Notes under the pieces: generated by a model
The model's database searches: none
What the model was told of the DNA's origin: nothing
Seen by the model: the letters and a program-made list of their open reading frames with translations, nothing else
Assembly (NCBI GenBank): GCA_022315425.1
Contig: JAIUPT010000036.1
Location: 558,001-622,000, forward strand
Direction: 5' to 3'
Source of the DNA: Pseudevernia furfuracea
Taxonomy: Eukaryota > Ascomycota > Lecanoromycetes > Lecanorales > Parmeliaceae
Length of the DNA stretch: 64,000 nt
Made by a program: the position numbers and the translations under genes
Shown: piece after piece, positions 41,638 through 53,663 of the stretch
How positions within the stretch are numbered: the stretch's first letter is position 1
Layout of the letters: every line of letters starts with the position of its first letter

Positions 41638-43098
41638 CTAGCGCCGCCATGTCCTCCGGCGTTCTACCAGTCGTCGTCGCCAAACGCACAAATTCAGGAA
41701 TTCCAGCACGCAAAACCGATTGTTGCTGCAGTTCAGAGGTTCCAGTACTCGCCCGTCGACTATGACTTGCCGGAACTGGAACGTGTTAGCAGGAATCCGC
41801 CAGGCCCATATGTATCTTAACTTACCTTGTGGTAGGCCCGTAGTCGGTGGAGTTGTGTCTTCCGTGCTCAGTTCTTGAGGTGATACGGCGTCACGCCTCC
41901 TCTTTCGATGTGGGCTTTGGATGTCTTCCGCTCCCCGTGTCAATCTCCGTACGGGTTGGGGATCCCAACCAGCACGAGTCCTGGCATTGGTTGAGCTCAT
42001 ACCCACAGATCCTTGGGACTTTAGATTGAAGGGGCGCAGATTTTGAGCGGTCTGCACAGCGGAAGATGATTCGCTTGACGAAGAAGCATCAGATTTACCT
42101 CTGCTGTGTGATACAGGAGCTTGCGAGGATATCTGGGCAGAATCTGTCTTGAGCTTCACAACCAGCGAAGGCTTCGCCAGTCGCTTCCTCTCTCTTCCAG
42201 TTGAGGCTGGATATGGCTGTCGTGGATCTCCCGACGCAAGGATGTCGTTAAGACGTGGTGGATCCGGTGATGAGGTAAGGGGCCCTTGAAAGCCAAAGGG
42301 ACTTTCCTGGTTAGTGAAGACCGGATCTGGAGAGGTACCATAAGGGCTATGTGAGCCGGCTGAGGATTCGCTGAAATCGAGGTATGGGAGCATAGCACGA
42401 TAGACATCGGGGTATACTTCTTCGTCCATATCCTCGTCAGCCATGCCGCCATTGTGAAAAGGCTGGAACCATGACGCCCCGTGTGGATCGGATAGGACGA
42501 CAGGTACTCCGGGACCATTCAGACCTTGCCTGGAACGAAGGCGATGGCCTGGCGCCATCCACGATACATGGCCGTCAGCATGAACTTGACTTAAAGATGA
42601 ACCAGGGCGGTTTCCAGAGAACGGTGAATCTGCAGGATCCAATGGGTGTCGAGGTGTTCCCATCATTTCTGGGTCCATCCTCCCAGCTTCTATCTCTTGC
42701 AACATATATTCCTCAGAGGTATGTGGTGCATAGGGGTTGTACTGATTTCCATCCGAGCCAAACTGGCTGTCCAAGGGGCGAGTCCGCATGTTTGTGCTTT
42801 CTTGATTGACATCCGAATCATTTCGATTTTGCAAAGCGCGGCATTGCGCGAAATTCCTTGCTTCGTGTTGGGACAAGAAAGCGACAATTCTAGCGGTTGA
42901 TTCCGAATACTCCTCTGGGGTCATATGTGCTCTGGCTTCATCATCAAGCTCTATTAGGCGCTGAGCAGTATCTGCAGCCTCCCATTCATCAATCGACCTT
43001 TCGGCAAGCTCGACTATCGTGGAATCTGCTAGAGGAGCGACCCTGGTATGCTGAGCATCGGGATCGTCGTTAAGCCCGCTGGACTGTGCATTGGCCAT
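41638..43098 (-). CDS. Disordered protein, possibly the N-terminus of the F-box gene
   Basis: The ATG at 43098 has a strong context. Residues 1-100 include a helical Ala/Glu-rich part; the rest is Ser/Pro/Asp-rich with a basic RKRRRD patch that could be a nuclear signal. I do not recognise the family. A canonical intron begins after 41826 (GTAAGT). With the acceptor at 41776, the frame continues without a stop into the F-box ORF, giving one long gene. With an acceptor about 10 bp further on, it ends at the stop at 41638. The coordinates given are for the second, stand-alone model. Confidence 0.5.
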   Translation of the reverse strand: MANAQSSGLNDDPDAQHTRVAPLADSTIVELAERSIDEWEAADTAQRLIELDDEARAHMTPEEYSESTARIVAFLSQHEARNFAQCRALQNRNDSDVNQESTNMRTRPLDSQFGSDGNQYNPYAPHTSEEYMLQEIEAGRMDPEMMGTPRHPLDPADSPFSGNRPGSSLSQVHADGHVSWMAPGHRLRSRQGLNGPGVPVVLSDPHGASWFQPFHNGGMADEDMDEEVYPDVYRAMLPYLDFSESSAGSHSPYGTSPDPVFTNQESPFGFQGPLTSSPDPPRLNDILASGDPRQPYPASTGRERKRLAKPSLVVKLKTDSAQISSQAPVSHSRGKSDASSSSESSSAVQTAQNLRPFNLKSQGSVGMSSTNARTRAGWDPQPVRRLTRGAEDIQSPHRKRRRDAVSPQELSTEDTTPPTTGLPQGKLRYIWAWRIPANTFQFRQVIVDGRVLEPLNCSNNRFCVLEFLNLCVWRRRLVERRRTWRR

Positions 43099-44257
43099 GG
43101 TGGGGAGCGGCAGAAACGTCTGCTGAATTGAGGAAGGGATGGATGTACTCTATTTGCAGAAGCTATTAGTATGGCTTTCACGTTAACTTGCCATTGAAGA
43201 GGCTTCTCTCTCTCTACATCGCACATACCCTAAAACCTAGGTCACCATGATTGCTGCTTTCGAGGCTGAAACCTTCCCTCGTACGGTGATGTTGTGGGTA
43301 ATTCTGCCTGTCGTTCTGTTCTCAGGTTCTGCATTCACAACCAAGCTTGAACTACTAGGCTACAGCGTTTTAGCATCAAGCAAGCAACCTTAAGCAGCAT
43401 GGATGGCTAGTCCCACCGGATAAAAATTTGGAGAGGTGTTGCCTCGGGCAAGCTGAGGGTTATTCTGTAGGGCGCAACTTTGCTCAGTTGAGCTGGATTT
43501 GGGTGTGAAAAGGTATTGACCAACAGGTGAACACTAAAAAGAAGCAGCTGTATAAGTGGCACAATGGGAGGTGTCTCGATATGCAGGTATATGCATGTTT
43601 CGGTGACGGTTGTTGTTGGTGTTGCACGAGCATGAACTGCTCCAATCGTGTTTAGCGCCTTGGCATGAAAATCGTGGCTCGGCGAGCTCGGGTGGCTGAG
43701 GAGGATTGCTTTCAGACATGAGAACTCCCGATGGGACTCAGTCTTTCTGTTTGCAGATACACCAAGCTTTACAGCTTTACAAAGCTAGTAGAAACAAGTG
43801 CTCAATATCACCTTGTCCGGTCCTTTAGTGTCGAACTTCTACTACGACGTAGCCTTCAGAAGCAATAGCAACCTGTCCTACTGCTCTGGCATATCGCCAC
43901 CATAATGAAGGCTTTGATTACATGCTGACCCGGCTTGTTGGACCTCATCGTCGTGGGGTGGTTTTGGGGAGCGGAAAACGCTGGGATTCCCTCATCATAC
44001 TCTAACACTCCCTGATACAGGAGCCAAAAGTCCTTCATCATTCGACGCCAAACTCCGGAGGAGCAACTACGAAGTTCAGGAAAGCCAATTGCCACCTCAA
44101 GCGCCAGTGAACGATCTGCTGATCAGCTCAGCCGAAAAGCTTGAACAAGTTCCCCGAGCTCTTTCGTCAGGATTGAACTACTGGACACGAGGGCAACTAT
44201 GTGAGTTGAAGGTATTGCGACGAGTTATTGTTAATCCGGCGCTTCCTAGAATTCGAA
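43099..44257. other. Intergenic, nothing recognised
   Basis: Minus-strand frames at 43534-43719 and 43856-44095 lack domain content. The left part is the presumed promoter of the disordered/F-box gene. Confidence 0.4.
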
Positions 44258-45440
44258 TTACGTAGAGGCGCACACTTCTTGCGAGTGCAGATCAGGTTCC
44301 AGTAAGTCAATATACTCTGCGCCCTTACACGCAACCAGGAGAAACCGCTCGAATGCTCCGGCGTGGACAGGCCGCGTTTCATCTGACATCAGCACAAAAT
44401 CAGAGTACCACACCGCCGGTGGTGACGGGGATCGTTCGACGAGCTGCAATGTGTTCCTCCACGGGACTATCCCATTACGGTACTCGTGCGGTGAACAATA
44501 ACGGTGCCAAAGACGCAAAGTTATTACAGAACCCCAGCTTGAGGCAGCATAAAGCCCTCGGAGCATGTGTGACATACGGATGGTACGGCGGAGACTCAGC
44601 AAAGATCCATGACGGCCAGACGGGTGGATTGGATGCGACCAATTCATCCTTTGTTCGCATGTGAAGCTGGTCAGTCCACCGGACGAGAGTAGCCTCATTC
44701 TGCTCAGCAGGAGCTCTTTGCCGTATGTCTCAGTCAAATAGGTGGATGGCGGGTATTGGAATTAAAGCTTGAACGCCTGCAAAAGTTATCAGAAATGACC
44801 ACGATGCTTCGTTGCTCTCGTGAATCAGCTCTGCCAGCCGTGCTTCCATGCTTTGAAACTCAGCCAGCTTGTTGGTGTGGGTCATCGTCAAATAAACCGC
44901 ACAAATGGCGAAAGAATTTTGCATCGTTCTAGGCAGGCCACCATAACACAAGTGTGAATGGATGAACGGCGTCCTGCCTTGAAACACGAACATGGCTGGA
45001 TAGCTTCTGACGTTGGTGACAAGATAGGCCAGGCTATCCCCGTTGCGAGCCCCAAACACTTCTGAGGCCGGTGGGTTCATTGGCGTCGTTAGCCCGGATG
45101 TTGTCGACCAAGACCACTGATCCACTATATAAGGGACGAGGAAGGATGCAAAATCGATGTCACACAGAAGATCACTGGAAGAAGGCGTCTTCCTGCCATC
45201 CTCAGACATGGTCCTCGACGGAGGAGGCCCTATAATATGGAATTTCGAAGGCGAATACAGTAGTTTGCTGGTACACAAGCAGTCAGTGGCTCTGATCAAG
45301 CACCGAGAGCATTGCGGTGTTCGCAGATCACAGCGCCGTTTCGCAGTGGCGCAACTAACACAAGATCTGCGACGGGAGGGTTGGCGCCAGTATCGTCGAC
45401 ATGACTACGAGGGTAGCTGAGTTTGTCCTTTGGGGACCAT
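44258..45440 (-). pseudogene. Zn2Cys6 transcription factor pseudogene
   Basis: Two exons, 45409-45440 (MVPKGQTQLP) and from 45366 onward, around a 42-bp intron, give a full binuclear cluster: C13-x2-C16-x6-C23-x6-C30-x2-C33-x6-C40. The fungal regulatory domain follows, but the frame is broken. A TGA at 44730-44732 interrupts ..IHLFD*DIRQRA.., after which the same frame reads on into LVRWTDQLHMRTKDELVAS and WPSWIFAE. The best reading then moves to another frame (SLRRTIRMSHMLRGLYA, about 44600-44550), back again (CCLKLGFCNNFASLAPLLF), and finally to the frame ending at 44258 (AFERFLLVACKGAEY). One stop plus about three frameshifts indicate a dead gene with a still readable family. Confidence 0.8.
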
Positions 45441-46065
45441 CTGTCAAGACGATGCTGACGCAATCGAGTCTCAAAGTCTTATCTCGCATCCGCAATCTAT
45501 ACGCCATCCGAGCCAGGAGTAATGGGGAGCCTTTGAAACCGGTCCCACAGCAGCGTCTTTAGGCCTCGCACTGTACGTTCTACGGAATCTATATCTACTA
45601 CTCCTTCTTCGAAGTTGGCAAGATAGGTAATAACGAAACCCTCCTCTGCCATCATACGTTCTTGCTTCTTCCAGCCACCCGAGATCAGACCTGACAAGCT
45701 CTCACGCCCAAGGAACCCTGCCTCTCGCACCTAAGCACAGCCGAAAGGCCAACGAATTCTGCACTCAGTCCAATGAGTTATCCAGCACTTTGCGTTCACG
45801 TTGCGTTACAAAAGTCTGCTCTCGCAGAAGCTACTATGAGTTCACATGGGAGATGAAACGGGACACAGTTCTTTGAGGGATGATGATAAGCAAGCATTGG
45901 GGACATTGAGCTATGTACAAATCTGAGGTCATAAAAGGAGTATGTACTTCGGTTGAGGGAACATATGTGCAAGAATCGAAAAGGATACCATCCGCCACTT
46001 TTTCGGCGCAAAGTGAATGCGTAAAGTAATGACTGTCCCTCCCAACCGCCCGAGTTGCAAATTCT
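45441..46065. other. Intergenic with an uncalled small frame
   Basis: A 77-codon minus-strand frame (45497-45730) has protein-like composition (GGWKKQERMMAEEGF..) but no identifiable family or partner exon. It may be a gene remnant. Confidence 0.35.
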
Positions 46066-48636
46066 TCAAGCCTCCTCAAAAACTGCTATCGTCTGACAGA
46101 AGTTTGACATGTTGTCACTTTGGTTCACCACCCCTGTCCCATCTACAGTCACCATGTTCGTACTTGCTTTCGTGCTCAGAGCCCAGAGGTAGACTCCGGT
46201 GCTGCACTCGATGCTGACCATGTTCACTTGGCAGCTCTCGGTTGCGAGACAAGTCTGATCGTAGTTGTCGAAGAAGCTGTACAAGCCAGCGCCATAGACG
46301 AGGATGTCAGTGGAGGCAAAGATACGAAGACCATAAGCTTTTTCGCAGCCGGCGTCGCCGTTGCAGGAACTGAAGTCGGGATCGAAGTAGGTGTCGCTGG
46401 GTGGGAAGCCGCCGTTGAGAGCTGTGGGATTGGATTGCATATATGGCGTCTCGGATTGGATGACACCGGCGTAGACATTTTGCGCATTGGCAAACTCGAA
46501 GTTGTAAAGCTGACTATGCTCGGAGCTGGTGCCATACATCCACACTGGACCTTGCGACTCGACAAGGATACCGCGGCCATTGTAGATGTTGATCTGGTTG
46601 TGGTCGGAGAGATCAAGCTCGTGGTCCGCGACCCAGAACCAGTTGTTCTCAAGGTAGATAGTTGCTTTGGTGGTGACATGCAGGAGCAAAAAGGCGCCTT
46701 CACAATTTGCGTTGTAGCTGGCTGTGACATTGGGGTTCTTGGCGCAAGTGTTGCTTTGCAAGCTAGTGCCAGCGGAGCCCCCAATGCGCATATGAACATC
46801 CCACATGCCCGAAGCACCTTGAGAGCTTTCAGCAACATTCCACTCGACCATGATTGCACCTGGTGCTGGACCTTTGGTTTCAAAAATAAGATCGCTCATT
46901 TCGACAGCGCCGGTGTCACCTGGTTGGCCGACTTGAAAGACGGGAGCTGGCGACGCTTGATTGGCGAATGCAGTGCCGGAGGCCATGATCAGGGGCCATA
47001 TTTCCCCAGTCATCTTGATGTTGCTGGGGACTTTGACCGTAGAAGTGATGACATATGCACCGTGATCGAAGTAGAGGATTTGATCCGAGGTGAGGCTGTT
47101 CATGGCGGATTGAATGGCAGCAGTATCGTCACTGGATCCGTCGCCTTTGGCTCCAGCTGCTTTGACGCTGACGAAAGATGAGGATGGAACACTTTCATAC
47201 TGGGGCTTGGAGCGCTCGAAGATATTGGAGCCATCCATGAGTGTGGCGGGCTTGGTAAGCGGAGTCAATGTCCCTTGGATTGTCGTACTGGTGGCCGACG
47301 CAGCCGCACTTGCACATGTTGCGGCAGATGCAGAGCCGTCACCCCCGGTAGTATAAGCATTACCCTGAGCCCATGACGAGACCACGGAGCCACCTGCGAG
47401 AATTGTTGCCCCAGTAGAACTAACGACGGCATCTTTGCTACCAGTGAAATCGCAATTATCGATCACGAGCGTATTACCGGTGGTTGGCGTATTACCCTTC
47501 GTAGTAAATGCTGTAATAATCCCTAGTGGCGTTCCAACGAATTTGCTGTCTTGGACAAGGACAGAGCCCACGGTCTCGTTTACCGGATTTAGATTTGACA
47601 TGTTGACGCCAACACCGCAATTGTTGACACTAGCACAAGTCAGCATTTCTATTTGTAGATAAAAGCCTGAGCAACAAGGCATGTCTGGGGAGTAGAAGGG
47701 GTGCTAAAAGGAGGAATTTGCTCATGAATCAAACAGCGACTCACGAAGAGGGAGAAAAAAGAAAAGAAAGGTGCCTTACTTGATAGACTTGAGGTTCCAT
47801 ACCCAGTTCCAGTTCATGAACACTGCCGTATTGACATGATTGAAGGTCAAATTACGGGTAGTGAACTGTTGATTGCCAACGAACATGCCGTAGTTGCCCC
47901 CGTTGAAGACCAGGTCGGAATAAAATCCACCGGAACCGTTATCCATGAAGATGCCCGATTGCTTGTTGCCGGTGCCACCTTGAACCATTTCAAAGACGAT
48001 GTTCTGCAGGCTGGTGGCCTGAGCAACTTGCCAGTGAATACAGGCTCCACTAGTAGCAGGCATGGATGTAATGTCAATGATAAAATTGCGTACTTGACGA
48101 TAGAAGTTATTCTGATTGGTGTACCAGTTATTTCCGTTCGTGTATGGGTCAGAATCGATGACGGCAATGCCCGTGAAGCTGGCCGATGCTTTGATTGTGG
48201 GAATACTAACCGCATCGCCGACGAATTGTGTGTAATAGTACTGGATGATCGGCGCGCTGACGAGGTATGTTCCCGGTGGAAAGTACACAAGAGCCGGGGT
48301 TACTGTAGTGGAATCGCAGCCTTGACCGCAGCGGTTGCCATCAGTAATGGCAGCGTTGATTGCTGCGGTGTCGTCTGTGGTGCCATCTCCAGTTGCGCCA
48401 TAGTCCTGGACATTACGGAAGACTTTGTAGGACGAGTCGCCGAATGCCACAGTGCCCTGCCGCTGGATGTTGGCAACCCAGTACGATGACGAGGTCGAGG
48501 CGACTTTGTTGTGGGTGGTGTTGTGGGTGGTAGTGTTGGTGGAGGTCACCGGCACGGCTTCAACCGGTGAAGTCGAGACCGAGAGAAGGAGGACGCGAAG
48601 AGTGACGAACAGCGCTGCTGCTGAAAAAGTGACCAT
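46066..48636 (-). CDS. GH55 exo-beta-1,3-glucanase
   Basis: Secreted glucan 1,3-beta-glucosidase of family GH55 that removes glucose from beta-1,3-glucan chain ends, used in cell-wall remodelling or attack on other walls. Two exons, 47780-48636 and 46066-47629. The 150-bp intron has a CTGAC branch site next to its TAG acceptor. Product 806 residues, normal for the family. A hydrophobic leader (MVTFSAAALFVTLRVLLL) precedes a Thr-rich segment. The two beta-helix halves begin NVQDYGATGDGTTDDTAAIN and VKAAGAKGDGSSDDTAAIQ; the conserved QVGQPGDTGAVEMSD and SGMWDVHMRIGG follow. It is intact and paralogous to the pseudogene at 5.2-8.0 kb. Start chosen at 48636, immediately before the leader. Confidence 0.92.
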
Positions 48637-50557
48637 GATGATGAGGATTTTTGTGTTGAAGTTGTGGTGCTGAGGCTGGGTGAGGATGGAAGAGAAGGAC
48701 TTGATGTCAGAAGATATCAGCGAACCTGCACTGGGATATAGTAATGACTGGAAGTACAAAGATAATTGTGGATGGACAAAGAACGTTCAACGTTGTTGAT
48801 GAAAGAAAATGTGACAAAGAGAGACTTGGCAGGTGCTAGAAAGTGGAAGAATTGTGCGATAGAAAAACAAAAAGAGGTCGTCTAGACAGCACCCGTTGAG
48901 CAATAGTGAATGTGCCCTGAAGACAAAGAATAGCATAAAGGAAGGGGAAAGCCCCCTCATGTAGGCGGTGCATTGGTCAAAGGGATGAAACAGCTTACAA
49001 GTGAAGGGAGCTTTGGCCTTGCGTTTGCCGCGCGTGGGTATGATAAGTATTGATTTGATGTAAGCAATCCTGGGTCTTCCCCCTTTCTTCCCTTCTTCCC
49101 TGCGCCCTGCCTGAATATATAGCCACCGCCTTCCCTGCCATGGCATCCCTGATGCGCATGATTAATGAGGAGACGGATATCCTGCCCGCGCAAATGGCCA
49201 TGCGAGTCACATTCAAAGGCATCATGGTGGTCAGGGGATGGTCGGGGTAAGAATGGACCAGTCATGAGAGAGGCTATTATTCAGGAATGGAGGTTGAGGT
49301 CAATAATAATCGGCCCTAGTGTTGAGAGCCTTTGCGCCGGTTCGTGCCCCTTCACCCGGCGGTAGGCTGCGAATAGAAGGCCGAAACATCGCTGTGACCA
49401 TGACAAGTGTTCTGGTCTACTTGTTATGAAACTTTAACAGTAAAGTAACTCCCTACATCAAGAGGCTGACACGGTTCAACCTGGCGACTGCCCTTGGGAA
49501 GAAACAATTGATGGACAGCCAATGGAAGGTGGAGCCTTGTTTCCGAAACATGAGTGTAAATGCAGGACAAATACGCGCGTTCTTTAGAGCTCGGAGAATG
49601 AATGGCTGGCAAAGAAATGAAAAATGAAAAGAAAGTCTTTGCGAATTGCGAGTATCAGTTTGGCAGAAAGACTGGCATGTGCTTGATCTGAGTGGCTGGC
49701 TATTCCATCTTGATTCTGTGATCTGAAGCGCCGGCAGTGACCCCGCGCTAGGCAGGGAGCTAAAACATGGCGTAACGGTCACTCCACCACTCGAGCCACT
49801 CTCTTTACCAGCTCCTTATTTCGAATTCCATCTCCGACACTCTTCATCACCCTTCGTACTCGCTCTACAAAAATTCAAACATTTTCATAAACATGAACAA
49901 TGCACATGCACATGCACATGCACATGGACGATGACATGATTCATCCCTTTCTTCTACAACGGAAAGAACTCGCGGCGCCACAATCTCTGCATTCCATTTC
50001 TCTCACATAATGCCATCCTTGTCCTTCTCCTTGTATGCATGCATCTATAGCCGGAGAAATGGCCAAGTCATAAGGTACCCTATGGGCGCATGATTCATGA
50101 TGCATGAGTCCTGAATCCCATCATTATTATTAATGTCTGATCCCCGACCGTGATTTCTATAGACTATGTACTTAGCTAGTTACTTTTGGACGGTCGAGAC
50201 GAGATGGGTACCTGTGTGAAAAAGATGGCGAATGATTTACCCCAGGTTTCTTGGCAAACTTCCCCGCCCATTCGGATGTGCTAGCACTTGCGGTACAGTA
50301 GCAAACGCTCAAGCTTGAGATGACTTGCATGCAGTCCGTGAACCCTGAAAGCTGTGAAACAATCTTTGGTGTCATGGGTACTGTTGATTTGCCGCTCCAA
50401 GACATTGTGATTTGTGACCAGCCATGACCCTTCCACTCGTTGGGGTACTGCGTAAAGTTCCTAAAGTTCCGGCCGCTGGTCCGGAACCTCGAATTGACTT
50501 CTCTCTCCCCTAATCCCCTTTCATTGACTAGATGCCCTGGAGTTCAACGGTATTGCT
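48637..50557. other. 1.9-kb intergenic stretch
   Basis: No frame has family content. It contains the GH55 upstream region and a hexanucleotide microsatellite near 49901-49926. The right end is 3' flank of the aminotransferase. Confidence 0.45.
49901..49926. repeat. (GCACAT)n microsatellite
   Basis: About four tandem copies of a GCACAT hexamer. Copy number is likely to vary between strains. Confidence 0.75.
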
Positions 50558-52229
50558 CTACGAGGAAGCTGCTTCTTCCTGGCAGGGGTGTTGTTCTTGC
50601 TGGCGCTGATCCCTTTGCATGCTACCGATCACCTGCGCAAGCCGCTGGATACCCTCGGCCAGCATTGCCTCCTCTTCCCACGAAAAGCATACTCTGACCT
50701 TCCTCTCGAGGTCTACTGCCTTCTCATCGCCATAGACCGCAAAGATGGGCCCAGGCGCTATGATGAGATTCTCCTCTTGTCGCGCACGCATTGCAACCTC
50801 TTCGGCTTGCATCGGAGCCGGCAGCGACAGCCAGATGAAGTACCCACCCACCACGTCACGACTGGTCTGAGGTAGTGTCACTCCCAAGGGCAGTAGATGA
50901 TCTTCGATGGCCGAGATCATGCTTTGGTATCGCCGGGCATACGTAGGCTGCAAAGTTTTGAAGATGTGCCGCTGCAGGTCGCCTGATTCGATGAGCTTTG
51001 ACATGAAAGTGGACGTCAGCTGTGAGGGAGCCCCGCCGGACCTAGAAGATCCACTGCCACGCAAGTCAATAAGGGTCGACAATGATTGCCACTCTAGAAG
51101 CTTACACTTGTGAATTTCCCCAAGCAAAAAGCTTTGTACCCTCTAGCCAGCCCGTTCGACAACCAGGCCCGGCGATCTTACTGAAGCTCCCATTGCTGAC
51201 GGCATTTCCAAATCCGTCAGAGCCCTCCCGTTCAGCACCGCCGTCCAACGTCCGATCTATGTCGACTAGACGAGGCAGACGGGCATGCTCTCTGCTAGGT
51301 TGAGCGGTAGTGTTGTCTGTAGGCCATTGTAGCATATCGTAGACATCATCCGTGATGATACATGCGTCGTACTCGCGGGCGACTTGGACGAGCTCCTGAC
51401 GACGTTGGAGACTCATGGTCCTAGAAGACGGGTTGCTGAACGTAGGAACGGCATATATGAGGTGCCGATAGATCTTGCTCCACGGTCGTGTGGGTTTGAG
51501 AGTCTAGGGATGACGAGCTCAGCGTATTGTTCCACTGTGGTACTCTTCCTGCATCATACCGGCTGGGTGTTGCCTTCTGCCCGCGCCTTCATCTCACTTT
51601 GGTGCAACGCCTTTCTCAGGTATTCAATATCAATACCCTCTTCATCCTCGGGTACAGATCGTAGCCGACCGTGGAAGCCGTTGTCCTCTGGATTATAAAT
51701 CCGAGGTCAGTATTGTCTATTTGAAGCGGAATATCAGCGCAAGATACACACCAAAGATCCGACAAGCGAGGAAGTAAGTTGGGGAAACCATCCACACATT
51801 CCTCGTGAAAAGCGGGTCAGAAAAGACTTGGAGAATGCATGCTAGGTTCTGGCTCGCTCCTCCAGTAATGCATATTCGCTCAGCTGGTATCGGGCTGAGG
51901 GCCTGATAGAATTGAGTAAGCCAGTTGGCGATGTTTTCTCTCAAAGGCTCGTATCCAGGATCAGGTCTAGGCACATTTCGGAGTCAGCATCGCTTAATCA
52001 AGGCACGCAATCTCGGTCCCAGAGATAGGTCTCGGGAGTAGGAGCAGGTGTCAAGATTCGGCACCAAACAGGGGAGAATAAGTCCGACATGTGCGTACCC
52101 GTAAAGGAGGCCAGGAGTGGAGACGTCAGCGTTGGAAAGAGCAACGGAGGAAGCTATCTTGATCTGGGCCGCAGGCAGCAGAGCTGGGTTTGGCCATCCC
52201 TTCAGGAGGTCGATGATAGCCCGAGCCAT
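50558..52229 (-). CDS. PLP-dependent class I/II aminotransferase
   Basis: Fold-type I pyridoxal-phosphate enzyme that moves an amino group between an amino acid and a 2-oxo acid. Five exons: 52099-52229, 51752-51966, 51560-51687, 51106-51503 and 50558-51053; introns 52-132 bp. Product 455 residues, normal length. The cofactor-pocket motif ITGGASQNLA is followed by VPTFSNPSSRTMSLQRRQEL, the DDVYDML loop (aromatic Tyr213), the Schiff-base lysine in SFSKIAGPGCRTGW (Lys267) and the C-terminal carboxylate-binding Arg region (RKVRVCFSW). The architecture resembles ARO8/2-aminoadipate-type and valine-pyruvate-type transaminases. Substrate cannot be settled. No targeting peptide is seen, so probably cytosolic. 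Confidence 0.9.
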
Positions 52230-52878
52230 TCGCTTATGTGTGCTTGAAGATGAAGCTTATGGCAGATGGATGACTAATAAGGCTTGAAGATAGGGAATCA
52301 TTTTAGCTGCATTCGGGAGCGTTTGTCGGACCATTTCTAATTTCTTCGGCTTGCAGACTTCTCGCTGTCGCCGAATCCTCGACATGCCAGCCACCAGTGT
52401 TGACTCGCAACTTTTCACTTTTCGAGAGAAGCTCAGAAGGAGAGGGTGGCCTGATACTCTGCTAGCCATGTCGATCAATTTGCTGCGCTTGAGAGGATTT
52501 GTGCAACGGAGCGTCGGGAGCCCGATGATAGCGACCGATCGACAGCGTTTCAGCTGAATGCGAGACAATGGAAGCCACCAGATCCATTCGGATCTTCGTG
52601 CTCCCGCTTCTTTCTGGCTTAACGTCTGTCTGCAAACGCATCAATGCTTTCAATGTTACCACTTGAACGTTGGATCTGTTCTTGCAAGCTTTTATTACCT
52701 GGCAAACCCTTCTGTTCTCCGTCTTATTATTACCTTTTCTGACGTAAGATGTTCTATGTTTTACTGAAACGTTGCTTCGTCCTCGAGAGTAAGATTCAAT
52801 ACATTTACTGTGTGAAATGATTCTCAAAGATCGCGCCGCGGGCGCTGGGGTCCCCCCGCCAGGGGGCAGTCCGAGCAT

Positions 52879-52914
52879 ACGGATAATCATACGGGTAATC
52901 ATACGGGTAATCAT
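52879..52914. repeat. 12-bp tandem repeat
   Basis: Three near-identical units of ACGGGTAATCAT (the first reads ACGGATAATCAT), 24 bp to the left of the 60-bp repeat. Confidence 0.75.
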
Positions 52915-52938
52915 CCTGCGAGACCTCGAGTGAAGACT

Positions 52939-53058
52939 TGTAGTTCAGCATTCTCGACTCTATGGCCTGGATCTCTTATCCACGTCTTCCCGCCCAACTG
53001 TAGTTCAGCATTCTCGACTCTATGGCCTGGATCTCTTATCCACGTCTTCCCGCCCAAC
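52939..53058. repeat. Exact 60-bp tandem duplication
   Basis: Two identical 60-bp units, 52939-52998 and 52999-53058, starting TGTAGTTCAGCATTCTCGAC and ending CCCGCCCAAC. Their identity implies a very recent slippage event or an assembly/sequencing artefact. Confidence 0.9.
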
Positions 53059-53663
53059 ATGCAGGACTCCTCTCGAGTCGGATAAGACCGAAGGACCATG
53101 AAAAGGAGTAAGCCCAGCGCCGCTTCCTACTCGTGCCTTGCGTCAGTGCGTGTGAACCATGCAATCTCACGGATGGTGGTGCCTTACAAACAGTGGCGAT
53201 TTGAGCATTCAACCATACGTATGGCTTCACCGACACACGATGTCAGGTTCATGGACATGAACACGGAGGGATTGTCAAGATTCCATATCTGAGATACGAA
53301 CTCGACGGCAATCTAGGACGCCCTACGGGTACTGATAGCATATCAAAGTCTTATACTCTTGTCATGGAATGTGGAGCCCGGACCAATCGACGTCTCACAT
53401 AATACGGAGTTACTAAAGATCTGAAGGCAGTAATATACAAGCATAAACTACGTGGTGTATTGTTTTTTCATGAATTCGAAATTTACTATATCAATAACCA
53501 AACCCATACCATGAAGATCATTGTTTGAGTTTGATCGAACTAGTTCATCTTTTCGCCTTTCTGTCTGTCTTAGCACGTGGCCTACACCCAAACCTATCAA
53601 ATTTTGCCGCGAAAGGCGTAGCGCACCACTAGCGTTTTCCTGTCTTTATTGTACTAATAGCCA

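Larger units (their letters stand above)
52230..53663. other. Intergenic with tandem repeats
   Basis: Apart from the repeats at 52879-52914 and 52939-53058, no feature is seen. The frame at 52462-52914 has no family signature. The right half is the presumed promoter of the first ferric reductase. Confidence 0.45.

Noticed and set aside
43534..43719. Small frame MSESNPPQPPELAEP..
   Set aside because: Short, Ser/Asn-rich, with no supporting signal.
45497..45730. 77-codon minus-strand frame with protein-like composition
   Set aside because: Reminiscent of the end of an enzyme, but no family motif, start context or upstream exon could be found; kept only as a note.
46120..47181. Long 353-codon plus-strand frame
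   Set aside because: Exactly antisense to the intact GH55 gene; its composition mirrors that gene's codon bias and it has no domain signature.
47836..48489. 217-codon plus-strand frame
   Set aside because: Antisense shadow of the first GH55 exon.
52939..53058. Possible CRISPR-like repeat
   Set aside because: Only two directly abutting identical units without spacers in a eukaryotic genome; a plain tandem duplication.
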